From the NCBI GenBank assembly GCA_028015205.1, contig CM051520.1:12186501-12250500 (forward strand): a DNA stretch of 64,000 bases, in the 5' to 3' direction. The notes under the pieces were generated by a model. It made no database searches, was not told where the DNA came from, and saw only the letters and a list, made by a program, of their open reading frames with translations. Position 1 is the stretch's first letter, and each line of letters begins with the position of its first letter. This DNA comes from Mytilisepta virgata (lineage: Eukaryota > Mollusca > Bivalvia > Mytilida > Mytilidae). Shown here piece by piece: positions 46,295 to 57,551 of the stretch. Both the position numbers and the translations under genes were made by a program.

Positions 46295-46620
46295 ACAGCA
46301 TCACTTGGAGGTAAGGAGATATAATCCAATCCTACCTTTGTTCCTAACAGAAAACATCACCCGCACATGAAAAGAGCGGGATAAGGGGAGATAATCCAAT
46401 CACCTCTCTGTACTTCGATTACTCTCGAACTTCGACATAACAGTAAGAGTGTAAGAAGCTCGATGCGAGACCCTTACCCTATACAGACCGATGAAAGATC
46501 CACAGACGACCGAGAAGCACGGAAAAAAGCCTAGCACATCCGGGTTCCAGCACTTGACTAACATCACCTCCGTAAACAATACACGGAAAATTGCGGGAAA
46601 TTCAACTACTTCCATTGACA
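46295..46620 (+). other. Possible 5' exon region downstream of the promoter-like cluster
   Basis: CACTTGGAG/GTAAGG at about 46301-46315 is a good donor-like site; GGAGATATAATCCAATC and GGGAGATAATCCAATCA are an imperfect direct repeat (46316, 46386). No long ORF, so if transcribed this is untranslated. Confidence 0.3.
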
Positions 46621-46624
46621 TGTA

Positions 46625-46727
46625 TATGGGTATTATTTACTCTGACGATGGCACAAGATCATGACATTTGTAAGCTAATATTTCACATAGAAAACGGTAC
46701 TATTAATTTATGGAGTCTAACCATAGA
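46625..46727 (+). mobile_element. Right end of the TIR element family of 20049-21186
   Basis: GTATATGGGTATTATTTACT, GGCACAAGATCATGACATTT, GGTACTATTAATTTATGGAG and TCTAACC match the last 100 bp of the copy A element. The rest of the element is absent. Confidence 0.7.
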
Positions 46728-46789
46728 AATATTTTTATAATGGTTTGTATGGAACGCCGTAACTGTCTTATGATAGTTACTTCATGATC

Positions 46790-47085
46790 ATGATGAGAGT
46801 TTTCTTTATTATGATGAGAGTTTTCTTTATTATGATGAGAGTTTTCTTTATTATGATGAGGGTTTTCTTTATTATGATGAGAGTTTTCTTTATCATGATG
46901 AGAGTTTTCTTTATCATGATGAGAGTTTTCTTTATTATGATGAGGGTTTTCTTTATCATGATGAGAGTTTTCTTTATCATGATGAGAGTTTTCTTTATTA
47001 TGATGAGAGTTTTCTTTATTATGATGAGAGTTTTCTTTATTATGATGGGAGTTTTCTTTATCATGATGAGAGTTTTCATTATGAT
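46790..47085 (+). repeat. 21-bp minisatellite, 14 units (left TIR)
   Basis: Unit ATGATGAGAGTTTTCTTTAT plus T/C, starting every 21 bp from 46790 to 47063. Because 21 is a multiple of 3, both strands show long artificial ORFs (MMRVFFI and MIKKTLI heptads). Confidence 0.95.
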
Positions 47086-47643
47086 ACTTTTATCGGAAGG
47101 GAAGCGTGGGAAATGAAGGTCATGTCTAAGGAAAAAAAAAAAAAAAAAATTCTGGCTGGGGTTTCACGGAATTTTAACAATAACGATTTCCCACGGAACA
47201 GCAGAAATCAGGCGTAAGTTCTTTTATTATTGGCGCCAGGCATCAAAACTTCCGGTTCTACTTAGAGCTGGGGGTCAAATTTTATAACGCCTGATTTTTA
47301 TTTCCATTTGAGATATATCGCATGCAACAACAAGTCTCCATATACCAGACATATAGGACAGTTGAACCGGGTATTTACATCATAGTAATAGATTTACCCT
47401 TTAACAATTGAATAACCACCAAATTATGACCATACGGGGCAGGGGACCATTTTGACCTTAAAACTGGTTCGGTCACGTGGTAAGGCGTGTGTAATTGTAG
47501 ATTTTTTCCGGAACTCAAAAATGACTTAAAGAGAAACGAATGACTAAATTCCGGAGAGGCTATCGAATGCGGAACAATTTTCACGGAATTGTGCCGTGTA
47601 ACACGGAATATACCAAACCGTTTGTCATATGTGATATGTTGAG

Positions 47644-47778
47644 TATAAAACACACTAGAGAACAGCCAGCAAAGCCAAGGAAACACCACAGATGTTACAG
47701 TTATAAGATCTTATAAAACAGTGCTTCTGCCCAAGTTAGGAGCTCGAGGAATACAAAACATAACAGAATCAAGTAAGT
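47644..47778 (+). promoter_or_regulatory. Possible TATA promoter and untranslated first exon within the TIR element
   Basis: TATAAAA at 47644-47650; about 30 bp later a purine-rich segment (AGCCAAGGAAACACCACAG), then a consensus donor ATCAA/GTAAGT at 47773. No ATG-initiated ORF before the donor. Tentative. Confidence 0.3.
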
Positions 47779-47838
47779 ATCGACTTTGAAATTAATTATT
47801 TAGGGAGTGCTCTAAGGCATGGACCATTTGATATTCTC

Positions 47839-47863
47839 GGGGGGGGGGGGGGGGGGGGGGGGG
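47839..47863 (+). repeat. Poly-G tract
   Basis: 25 G in a row, then GCTGGG. Confidence 0.95.
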
Positions 47864-48263
47864 CTGGGATTTTTTTAGAAAAAAATAATCTGTCTCTGAT
47901 TTATTTTTTGCAGAAAAAAATATTCTTGCCTCCACCTGGGGAAAAAACAATCTTGCTCTCATCATGGACATTAGGAAAAAAAAGTTTTTCTCGACAAAAT
48001 TGTCTAGCCTTATGTGCAAAAAAAATGATTCTGGCTCGGGGTAAAATCACAGAGTCCCCAAATCTAATGGTCCGTGCCTAACCCGAATAATTCAACCGTT
48101 ATATTCCACTCACTATCGATCTCTCCATTAACCCCGGTAGTTTATTATTTATTTACTGCTTAGAGATGTGTGTTCCGACTTTAGGTGGAGGTATTTACTT
48201 GACAGTGTACAGAACAGAATATAAAAATATAGGTTGCACTCCCCAATACTTTAGACTCCCCCT

Positions 48264-48458
48264 TATCATGATAAAGAAAACTCCCATCATAATAAAGAAA
48301 ACTCTCATCATGATAAAGAAAACTCTCATCATGATAAAGAAAACCCTCATCATAATAAAGAAAACTCTCATCATGATAAAGAAAACTCTCATCATAATAA
48401 AGAAAACCCTCATCATAATAAAGAAAACTCTCATCATAATAAAGAAAACTCTCATCAT
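48264..48458 (-). repeat. 21-bp minisatellite, 9-10 units (right TIR)
   Basis: Inverse of the left array. The order of variant units from the outer end (GAGGG variants, TATT/TATC variants) largely follows the left arm, with about four to five units missing. Confidence 0.9.
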
Positions 48459-48509
48459 GATCATGAAGTAACTATCATAAGACAGTTACGGCGTTCCATA
48501 GGTTTGGAT

Positions 48510-50820
48510 ACATTTCTGGTTGTATTTTATTATGTGCATATTAAATGATTTTATTTTTGCCTGCGACCATAAATAGAGGTACATTCGAGTAAACTAGTTT
48601 ATCCCAAACTCATGTATATTGCGCATGTCAAAAGTCCGGAATATTTCGGTTACTGATATATTTTGTCTCGTTTAAGATTTAAGTTTCTCATACTTATTGA
48701 TGACTGGATATAGTACTATGTATACTGGTTTATCAACTTTATTATTTTTTTTTGGCTAAGTACTATGGTGTAACGTTTCTATATCCGAGGTCCGTTCATT
48801 TTGGAGATACCATCCTGATCTCTATGTCCGTTCTATATCGTAACAGACAGCCAATTTTCCGTCTCTTTAGTAGTATGTTTGCACTTGTACTGTCACTCTA
48901 TGTTTTTTCTGAAGTCTTGGTTAGAAAGGTCACAGATTAGGGAGAGACTAAGTGCATTTATTAGTCTTATTAAAACTGGTAGGGTTGAGTCGGGGCAAGA
49001 GTTTTGCGTTGAAACATTACCTTTTTAAGTCAAATTCCCTTTTCATGAACAAGTTTCTATAATTTTATATGTGTAAGTTTTAAACTACCTTTTGAATTAG
49101 TTTTGATGTTTTATTATTTTAAAAGGCTCATTTTACCGTATTTGAGAAAATCAAATAGTCTTCTCCCTATGGTTTTATTGGATAGAATTTTTTGAAAATG
49201 ACTATATTCAATATTCCCTAATAGATATTATTTTCCCCTTAAGGATGATCGCTGGTCTAATAGGAAATAAATAGGATTTGAAATAGGTGTTTTAGTTTGA
49301 GAGAACATATGAATAGTAAACAAATAAGCAAGAAAAAAAATATAGGTTCATGTGCTCATTTTAGAGCTATAAAGCCTTGTAAATTTGCAGGTAATAGGTT
49401 TTCTCTGGATTTTTCATTGTCTTTGCATTGGCAACTTCAGTCTCTCAAAAATGTATGACAAAATAAAAAGGATTTCATAACACTTTGTCAAATACCATTT
49501 TAAGGTATATATGATTGAATTATAAAAGAAAAAGTGTGGGTTCATGGGCAAAAAAGTTAATGTTTAAGAAATGGATAAAACCCGAGGATTCCGAAAATCT
49601 GACAAAAAAACCCAAAACTTGACCAGCGAGCATCCTTAACTCGAATACGATTAGTCGATATAAACATGAACTATTTCTGGACGATCCTTCACACGACCAC
49701 TTATCTCTCTGAAGTCATAACATTTGGTTATTTTCACATTTCTACAATATTCAAAGTGATTTCACATTTGGTAAATATGATATTCGATGAAATATTTCCC
49801 GTTTGATCTGTGTGTTTGGCCCAATTTATATATACATGCATTACGATTAAAAAATCGGTTCCAAACTAATGTTGGTTATGAAAGAGATTGAAAATTAGTT
49901 CAGAGTGGATTTTGCAGCAATACTCGTATCTAATTTACTAGAATTGAACAATCATAGTCATACAATAGTATTGCAGCGAATCACATTCTTGGATTTGTGA
50001 AATAAAAATAGTAATAAGAATATTTAACATTATAAATTGTTATGCATGCGAAAGTTTATGTGAGGAAGGTTCATTTAGAAAAGAACAATCAGCTTCAGAG
50101 TAATGAAAAATAGCATTATGATATTTATAAAATGATAAAAACCGTTGACATTTATAAATGATTTATTATGGCGTAATTAATTGCATTTTTTATTTAGATA
50201 TAAATTTTATGAAGATAATAGATTTTTCTGATTTTTGTCATTAATTTGAATTGAGCTAGGTAAACATGTTAGTTTGCGAAGACATTATAATTTTGTATCA
50301 TGGGACGTGGTATATACAGTGTTTTATTTTTTTATGAAAAGGCCTTGACTATCTGGCGAAAGATGATTTATGAACAGAAGATAAATGTAGGCTAGACATT
50401 TAGGTCAAAACAAGCTAACGGGGTTCGGATATGAATTTATTAGAATCAATTATTCGGTAGAACTATCCTATTTTTATAACATAATAATTTTTTCTCATGT
50501 TTTGTGAGTTTTATTTGGCTCCGCATTATGATTAACTCATTTGTCCTTATATCAAAATCATAATTTATACAGACAAAACAGATATTAGAATGAGATTTGT
50601 AAACTGGATCAATGTCTTGTTTTTCTGTATAGTTTTAAGTGTTCAGAAGCATTTTGGATCTTTTAAGATAAAGTATTGTAAATATTCATGGATACTTGAT
50701 TTTTTTTTTAAAATTTCAATCTTTATAAATAGCGTCCTCCCTATCCGAAACAGTATCAGCTTGCTCTTATATCTTTTAACTTTCAGTACCTAAAAGTCGG
50801 TCTTTCGGTCTCGATCCCGA
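48510..50820. other. Unassigned AT-rich stretch
   Basis: No credible coding; short ORFs at 48752 and 50590 lack motifs. Confidence 0.45.
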
Positions 50821-50828
50821 ATAAAACT

Positions 50829-52573
50829 AGAGGCTCTCAAGAGCCTGTGTCGCTCACCTGTATCTAATGTGATTTTGGAAATTATGTAAAATTATATAAT
50901 GATTGAGACCAACAGGTCATCTTAGTGTAGTCTTACAATAGCTACTGAAGACATCTTATCATTATTATTTTTGAATATGTGGTCAAGTTGTGACCATTCA
51001 AATTTTTTTTTTACAATTTTCTGATAGACTTCTAAACATCTTGGATGATGGATCGGCTACAAAGTAACAACACTTGGTCAGCACCTCATAAGGAACATTC
51101 ATGCTATGTTTTGTTACATTCCATTCAGTGGTTCTCTAAAAGAAATCATTTGTATGCATTTCCCATAGGGTTCTATGTTAAACTAAGTCCCCCGCTGGCG
51201 GCCATCTTGGATTATAGATCGGCTACAAAGTAACAACACTTGGTCAGCACCTCATAAGGAACATTCATGCCATGTTTGGTTTCATTCCATTTAACGGTTC
51301 TCTAAAAGAAGTTATTTGTATGCATTTCCCATAGGGTCCTATGTTAAACTAAGTCCCCCTCTGGCGGGCATCTTGGATGATGGATCGGTACAAAGTAACA
51401 ACACTTGGTCAGCACCTCATAAGGAACATTCATGCCAGATTTAGTTTCATTCCATTCAGTGGTTCTCTAAAAGAAGTCATTTGTATGCATTTCCCATAGG
51501 GTCCTATGTTAAACTAAGTTCCCCGCTGGCGGCCATCTTGGATGATGGATCAGCTACAAAGTAACAACACTTGGTCAGCACTTCATAAGGAATATTCATG
51601 CCATGTTTGGTTTCATTCCATTCAGTGGCTCACTAAAAGAAGTCATTTGTATGCATTTCCCATAGGGTTCTATGTTAAACTAAGTCCCCCGCTGGCGGCC
51701 ATCTTGGATTATGGATCGGCTACAAAGTAACAACACTTGGTCAGCACCTCATAATGAACATTCATGCCATGTTTGGTTTCATTCCATTTAACGGTTCTCT
51801 AAAAGAAGTCCTTTGTATGCATTTCCCATAGGGTCCTATGTTAAACTAAGTCCCCCTCTGGTGGCCATCTTGGATGATGGATCGGCTACAAAGTAACAAC
51901 ACTTGGTCAGCACCTCATAAGGAACATTCATGCGAGATTTAGTTTCATTCCATTCAGTGGTTCTCTAAAAGAGGTCATTTGTATGCATTTCCCATAGGGT
52001 CCAATGTTAAACTAAGTTCCCCGCTGGCAGCCATCTTGGATGATGGATCAGCTACAAAGTAACAACTCTTGGTCAGCACTTCATAAGGAATATTCATGCC
52101 ATGTTTGGTTTCATTCCATTAAGTGGGTCACTAAAAGAAGTCATATGTATGCATTTCCCATAGGGTTCTATGTTAAACTAAGTCCCCCGCTGGCGGCCAT
52201 CTTGGATGATGAATCGGCTACAAAGTAACAACACTTGGTCAGCACCTCATAATGAACATTCATGCCATGTTTGGTTTCATTCCATTCAGTGGTTCTCTAA
52301 AAGAAGTCATTTGTATGCATTTCCCGTAGGGTCCTATGTTAAACTAAGTTCCCCGCTGGCGGCCATCTTGATGATGGATCGGCTACAAAGTAACAACACT
52401 TGGTCAGCACCTCATAAGGAACATTCATGCCATGTTTGGTTTCATTCCATTCAGTGGTTCTCTAGAAGAAGTTCAAAATGTTAACGACGATGCCGGACGA
52501 CGACGGACGACGGACGACGGACGCCAAGTGATGAGAAAAGCTCACTTGGCCCTTTGGGCCAGGTGAGCTAAAA
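50829..52573 (+). mobile_element. Non-autonomous element with 166-bp tandem core (GCTCACCTG ends), copy 2
   Basis: Left hairpin GGCTCTCAAGAGCC (50832-50845) and GCTCACCTG (50852-50860). Right hairpin TGGCCCTTTGGGCCA (52547-52561) and CAGGTGAGC (52560-52568), then TAAAAATG. AATAAAACT occurs just before (50820s) and just after (about 52576), a possible target duplication. A CGGACGACGG tail lies at 52490-52522. It shares ends and period with the copy at 7388-9511, but the unit sequence differs except for about 45 bp. Confidence 0.8.
51038..52480 (+). repeat. 166-bp satellite with three-unit (498-bp) higher-order structure
   Basis: Anchor CATCTTGG at 51038, 51203, 51369, 51534, 51700, 51866, 52032, 52198 and 52364: spacing 165-166 throughout. 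Diagnostic variants (ATCAGCTACAAAG with CTTCATAAGGAATATTC) occur at 51549 and 52047, exactly three units apart, and the 62-codon ORFs at 51045, 51542 and 52040 share that spacing. Those ORFs read satellite and are not genes. Confidence 0.9.
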
Positions 52574-52579
52574 ATGAAA

Positions 52580-52970
52580 TAAAACTTTACAATATTTCAA
52601 AAATATGTGTTTGAGATATGTTATGCATTAGAAATGTAAAAACATATCTTTTCTTTTAGAAATATGCAGTATGGTTTAAAAAATTACGATATATAATGCT
52701 TTTATATACACCCGAGAAAACCGTGCGCAAAACAACAACTAAATATCGGTTCTATGGATTCAGTCTTGTTTTATTTTAATGTAATTGATATTAAAATCAT
52801 TAAAAAAAAACGCATAATTAAATAAATGATTGGAATATTAGAATAAAAGATTAGATTAGAAACGGTATATCAATGCGGTATTCTGAAATCTTGTGACCCC
52901 TATGCTTCGGAATTTCTCAATAGCTCGTAAAAAGAAGGCTGCTTAGTTCCGGGTAGAGAAATAACGAAAT
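52580..52970. other. Unassigned AT-rich stretch
   Basis: Nothing recognised. Confidence 0.5.
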
Positions 52971-52977
52971 CATATGC

Positions 52978-53109
52978 CAACAGCCGTTTTACAAAGAACC
53001 GAAAAAGAGCGAGACGTACCAGTGCGACCACTGCCATCGTTGGGTCCACAAAGTTTGTGCTGGAATTTCCAACAGGAACAAGAGATTCATCTGTCTGATG
53101 TGCATTTGA
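52978..53109 (+). CDS. PHD-finger-like C-terminal fragment (terminal exon or pseudogene)
   Basis: The frame ends at TGA (53107-53109) and reads QQPFYKEPKKSETYQ, then CDHCHRWVHKVCAGISNRNK, then RFICLMCI. This is the second half of a PHD-type zinc finger: CxxC, W, HxxC, then FxCxxC at the end. A stop lies in frame at 52954 and an acceptor-like GCCAACAG/CCG sits at the start, so it could be a terminal exon; the first half of the finger would be upstream. Similar fingers occur in chromatin readers and as tails of retroelement proteins. No partner exon was found here. Confidence 0.6.
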   Translation, partial: QQPFYKEPKKSETYQCDHCHRWVHKVCAGISNRNKRFICLMCI

Positions 53110-54228
53110 CTGATTATATGATTGAACAATTCATTTTGCATGTGTATATTTATGCATTTGACTGCAAATAAGAGTACATAACTCTGTAATAGTTGACGAA
53201 ATTGTTTAAAATGCTAAGATTTTGTTGATTTATTTGTTTTCATATATCTATATCTATGGAATAAAATCAAATATATATGCTATGTTATTTATTCCTACAA
53301 CCCCTCTCAACCTAAAACAGAGACATAATGTAACCCTGAGATACGCTTGGAAAAATTTCTTTCCGATTACCATCTAGCAATTTTCTTTATGAACATGTCA
53401 GAAATACTTGTCATAAGCCATGGGACAAGGTAAGACCCAGACAAACAAGTTGAAACAAGCATAAATACTTAAGATAATAACACTAATCCTTCTTGTGGGT
53501 GGGGGGGGGGGGGGGGGGGTGGGGGTTCTGGTCCTAATTTTCATAAAACCAACATGTATATATATTTTACTTTCATTTTAGATATTTGTGGTATCTATTT
53601 GTTCTTGTTTTCTCAGAGACATATAAAACATTGCTTTTTCCAACCCTTTGCCTTTTCTCGCGATCAACGGTAACGTACCGTACCATATTGACATTTTTTC
53701 TGTTCTTTCTTTTATTTCTTATAAAAATAGAATAACATAAAACATGGTTGAAATGGAACCGATATTTAGCTTGTTTTCGGTCTCGTTGTTTCCAGTTCAT
53801 GCCACTTTTTTTACTTAGTTATTCAATTGATTATTGTTTACATAAATAAAGTACACATTTACGAATCTTTTTTTCTTTAAATTATTTATTTATTTTGTTT
53901 GTTTTATTGATAAAGTTTATTTCATCCAGTCATTTAGTTTCTAAATCAAGCTTTAAGAACGACTTGCAGTTAGACTCGTTCTGACGGATGTAAACATATT
54001 TGGATGATCACATAATATCACTTAAGTTGGCGTTAGAGGATGTATCGATGTTGCAGTACCATAAGACCTTTCGGCTCATTCTTGAAGACAACGAAATTCA
54101 AGATGGAAGAAACAGTAACAAAAGTGGTATTTACTTGTTATTTGTACCATATTCCATTTTAGCTTTGTTTAGTTTTCCATTCACATTAACTGAACAGTGT
54201 CTTTCACTTATTGGATGATTTGTATTTA
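53110..54228. other. Unassigned, with poly-G tract at about 53497-53525
   Basis: AT-rich. A 72-codon ORF at 54000-54218 begins MDDHIISLKLALEDVSMLQY and has a charged N-terminal half followed by a hydrophobic segment; no family recognised and its coding status is doubtful. Confidence 0.35.
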
Positions 54229-54229
54229 T

Positions 54230-54425
54230 AGATTAATACATGACCTAATCCACATCGGACCTGGTATAATCCTGTTGTTCACATTATCTGATCTGTTTAT
54301 TGTATACTGCCTAAATACGTATGTCCGAACGCACCCGGTCTGATATTACCATGTCAGCCAGACACGTGACAAACCGGTCTGATATGGCCAAATCATCCAG
54401 GGTGTGTTCGAGTAGCACGTACATG
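54230..54425 (-). mobile_element. Palindromic MITE family F2, inverted diverged copy
   Basis: GATTAATACATGACCTAATC, CGAACGCACCCGGTCTGATA and ACCGGTCTGATATGGCCA match, in inverted order, the family at 22170-22415. Confidence 0.65.
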
Positions 54426-54429
54426 ATGG

Positions 54430-55570
54430 GTTATTTATTATATGGGTTGTTCATTTCCGGTCTATACACCATATTTAGTACTAAGTATTTATATGATAAT
54501 AAGCATTATCACATATTTAATAGTAATAAGTTTGATTTTACATAACAGATATGACCAGAAATGGGTGTCACATATTTGCCCTAGATCTTTAAAATCAATA
54601 TTTGCTCTCGCAAATCCTTATTGGCCCTGAAAATATGATAAATAGAGTATAACATTACATTGTCCATATTCGCCCTCGGACAAGACCTCAGGCACAATAT
54701 GGGCGACTCAGGCTGTAAAAATCTGTAAATTCTGCAATATGACCTTAGATTATTTTTATGACACACAACATATGATGATCTGGACTTATACACTGAGAGC
54801 ATGCAGCAAAAAAACAAATGTTAAATCAAGACAGAAGCAATAATAGTTAAAATCAAATTATATAAATACTAAAAATAAGACAACATTGGTAGGCAGATCT
54901 TTGGCGTTGACTGTAGGTGTATTTTCAGTTATTAGATATTTCACTCATGATTTATGAACGTGATTATTATTGCATCTGAACTACAAGAACACAACTGATT
55001 AATTAGACATAATACAGACATTGGATATATACAATAAAATAAACTCCAGCCATTCGATGTTTTATTTGTAAAACGTATATAGTTTTATCGTTAAACCGAC
55101 TCAACTGTTGTGTTAGTTGTATGTGAGTTCTTAAAATCTTGGAATAGATACGAAGATTAATAGAATAAATAAAATAGCTGAATCGTTTAGTTTCAGCTTT
55201 CGCTGTATAGATGGTATTTTAATACTAAATAACTCACGATTTGTAATTATTTACATTTGTTTTACATCCTAATTTACACCACTGAGTTTGAAATAGGGAA
55301 TACTAATGAAAATAGAAAGCCTGCCTTCTACCTTGACCTTTACCTTCAAATTTACGAAAACTAAACTGATCACTAATTCGCTCTGTCGGGGCTTTTGATC
55401 AATACAATGATTTCATGGAAAGGGCTCGGCTTTTGACTCAAAGAGTCATTACTTCAAACTCTAGTAGTCATCACGAATTTATAGATCGTTATTGGATATC
55501 AATTTCCCAGATAAAATATGATTCCTTTCATTTTTCGTAGTTCTGAACATGACATTTTATTGGACATGAA
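54430..55570. other. Unassigned AT-rich stretch
   Basis: Contains CATATTCGCCCTCGGACAAG and CACAATATGGGCGACTCAGG (54665-54715), an imperfect inverted pair possibly related to F2. No gene. Confidence 0.4.
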
Positions 55571-55577
55571 ATGAGCC

Positions 55578-55800
55578 ACATGGCGGGTGTCTTATTAGAG
55601 GCAGGCACTGCTTACCAAGACCGGAACATCTGAGTTCATCCCCAGTTTTAGCGGGGTCCATGCTTTTCATGCTTTAGTTGTTAGTGTTGATTTTCTAATC
55701 CTGTTTTCTTCGATGTTGGTTGTATCCTTTGAAACATAGCATTGTTTCTACTTTTCTTGAGAATTGTTCAAATTTTCACTTCAAGCTTTCAAACACCGTT
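55578..55800 (+). mobile_element. SINE-like element, copy 3 (partial)
   Basis: GGCGGGTGTCTTATTAGAGG, GCACTGCTTACC, CCGGAACATCTGAGTTCATC and GGGTCCATGCT align with the family core, then a T-rich tail. Confidence 0.6.
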
Positions 55801-55904
55801 ATGTTTCAGGGTTAGAGAAATTTATATGCACCGTTTAATTACAGAATTGTAATGTATGTGGGTTACACGAACGACATCTCTGCTTCCATACCATGACCTT
55901 CAAC

Positions 55905-56135
55905 AACGGACGTACACATGAACTGCTTACCTATCCGGGCCATCTGAGTTCACCCCCTGATTTTTGGTTGGGTCCATGCTGCTCATAATGTTTTTGTTTT
56001 TGTTTTTGTTTTTTTTTTGTGTGTGTGTTGTATGTCTGTTGTATTTTTGTTACGTCATTCCCCGTCTCGGTTTTTGTTTGTCTCTGGTATTATAGATTTT
56101 GCCCTTCGGAATTTCCTCATCTTTTAATTTAACCA
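55905..56135 (+). mobile_element. SINE-like element, copy 4 (partial)
   Basis: ATGAACTGCTTACCTATCCG, GGCCATCTGAGTTCACCCCC and GGGTCCATGCTGCTCAT, then a GT/T-rich section and GGTATTATAGATTTTGCCCT. It lacks the first part of the family. Confidence 0.6.
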
Positions 56136-56139
56136 CAGA

Positions 56140-56730
56140 CAACAAGTAATAATATATAGTAGGGAACAGGTTTTGCACTGATTTAATTGGAAACGAACTA
56201 ATCCAAGAGGCGCACACCCATTACCAGCTAGTAGAAAAACAAAACGACTATCTGATAAAATATGTACTAAGATATCCCAGAATACATTTTAATATAAAAA
56301 TGAAAGTCAGAGTAAGTATGCTCGGATCAGTTTTGCCCAATTATATGTGGATGTTTTTTTTCAATGCGAGACTGTGTTACATGGCAGGGCTAACCATGTG
56401 GAATTATATAATATGACTTTTAATTTGATAAAGTACATGTAATGAATAAAAAACATTTTTAACGTGATTTAAATAGATTTAAATAGATTTAAATACAGAT
56501 TTATTGCATAAAACACATGATGATGGTACAAAACATTTGAAAAAAGCCACTGAGAATGAGTAACTGGGTGGAATAATCAGTTCACCATATCATTCTGTTT
56601 TCTTTTTAACGCCTGAAATGTATAGATAATATGACCTTAAACGAAATTTATGTATCCGGTATTACATAACATTGAAACGAAGTTCAATAACGTCATCGCA
56701 AAAAGGTATCGATTATTAGAAAAATAATAT
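56140..56730. other. Unassigned AT-rich stretch
   Basis: Contains a triple ATTTAAATAGATTT repeat at about 56467-56500. No gene. Confidence 0.5.
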
Positions 56731-56734
56731 AGAT

Positions 56735-57090
56735 TCTCGTGAGTAATGGACTTTCCCCAATCGTTAAATTAGTAGTTAATTTTTTTGATTTTCAACATTC
56801 GAGCTTTAGCGAGCGTGTTAAAATCCAAAACTTAACTATCGAGGGTTGAGAAATTCTTTAACTCACGAGTATATTGTAGGAGAATCTGTTTCTCCTGTGC
56901 TTTTCAACAAAAACCTCAAGAAAATGCCGTTGCTACACATTTTGTTTACATTTACGCCATTTCGGAACTTCTCTAGTTTATCTTTCCAATAAACTTAAAA
57001 AACGGCAGAAATTTAATCACCGGCAAGTGGTTAAAAATATTATGTATTTTTATCCCACCGATTAAACACGTGAAGAATAGGAGAAATATG
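56735..57090. mobile_element. Foldback family F1, copy 4
   Basis: TTTTCAACATTCGAGCTTTA, GCGAGCGTGTTAAAATCCAA, GAAATTCTTTAACTCACGAG and CCATTTCGGAACTTCTCTAG align with 35625-35990. Confidence 0.75.
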
Positions 57091-57094
57091 GTGT

Positions 57095-57550
57095 GTTCTT
57101 TTCCCTATAATGCATATAGAGATGTATTAAAATTTCCGATTTATTATCAGTCAAAGTTACGCCATTCTTTTGAATCTCACCAGTCTTTTTTTTTTTTAAA
57201 TCAGATGAAAATAAAGTTTTATTTTAATCAAATTTATTTCGTTTACTTTTCTACGTTTTCGATTTCTGTTTCAGCAGTTCCGAAATCAAAAATGCCTTCA
57301 TCGTTTACCAAATTTTCGTTTTTGTCATATTAGAATTGAAATAATACATGGGAGCCTTATTTTAATATGGGTAACATTATTTGCTCAAATATTGTTACCA
57401 ATATTAATAATATAGTATTTTATCGGCAATTCGTACATATTTCCTTTGATCTTTTTGCCTAATATTTTAATTGTTGGTTTGTTTGTTGTATTGGCAATAT
57501 AAACTGCATTATTATAAGTTATAAAAAAAATCGTCTGCTTTTTTGGTGAA
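57095..57550. other. Unassigned AT-rich stretch
   Basis: 87-codon plus and 83-codon minus ORFs lack motifs. Confidence 0.4.
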
Positions 57551-57551
57551 A

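Larger units (their letters stand above)
47090..48260. other. Interior of the 1.75-kb TIR element
   Basis: 47140-47360 is unassigned. The minus ORF 47375-47689 (104 codons) contains VTRHNSVKIVPHSIASPEFS and SKWSPAPYGHNLVVIQLL but matches nothing recognised and lies over the proposed TATA-promoter region. 47880-48060 is AT-rich. Confidence 0.35.
46748..48500. mobile_element. 1.75-kb TIR element with 21-bp minisatellite inside its TIRs
   Basis: The first 50 bp (from TATGGAACGCCGTAACTGTC) and the inverse of the last 50 bp are identical. GGTTTG stands on both sides (46742-46747, 48501-48506), a probable target duplication. Each arm then runs into a 21-bp minisatellite. The interior (47090-48260) holds a possible TATA promoter and 5' exon, poly-A and poly-G tracts and a 104-codon minus ORF (47375-47689), but no transposase. 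Identity of the ends argues for a recent insertion. Confidence 0.8.

Noticed and set aside
45701..46304. ORFs of 66-120 codons on both strands across the GC-rich block
   Set aside because: They follow from low stop frequency in GC-rich promoter-like DNA; composition is dictated by the binding-site repeats.
46777..47116. 100- and 110-codon ORFs on both strands with perfect heptad repeats
   Set aside because: They translate a 21-bp minisatellite; unit length divisible by three keeps frames open by arithmetic.
47375..47689. 104-codon minus ORF in the 1.75-kb element considered as its transposase
   Set aside because: Too short, no DDE or RNase H-like motif, and antisense to a plausible TATA promoter.
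48166..48471. 101- and 89-codon ORFs in the second array
   Set aside because: Same minisatellite in the inverted arm.
51038..52480. CRISPR-like regular spacing
   Set aside because: The whole 166-bp unit is repeated, with no unique spacers; the sequence is eukaryotic.
51045..52484. Family of 62-codon ORFs that look like paralogous small proteins
   Set aside because: They are consecutive higher-order units of a satellite, with no start context and identical spacing.
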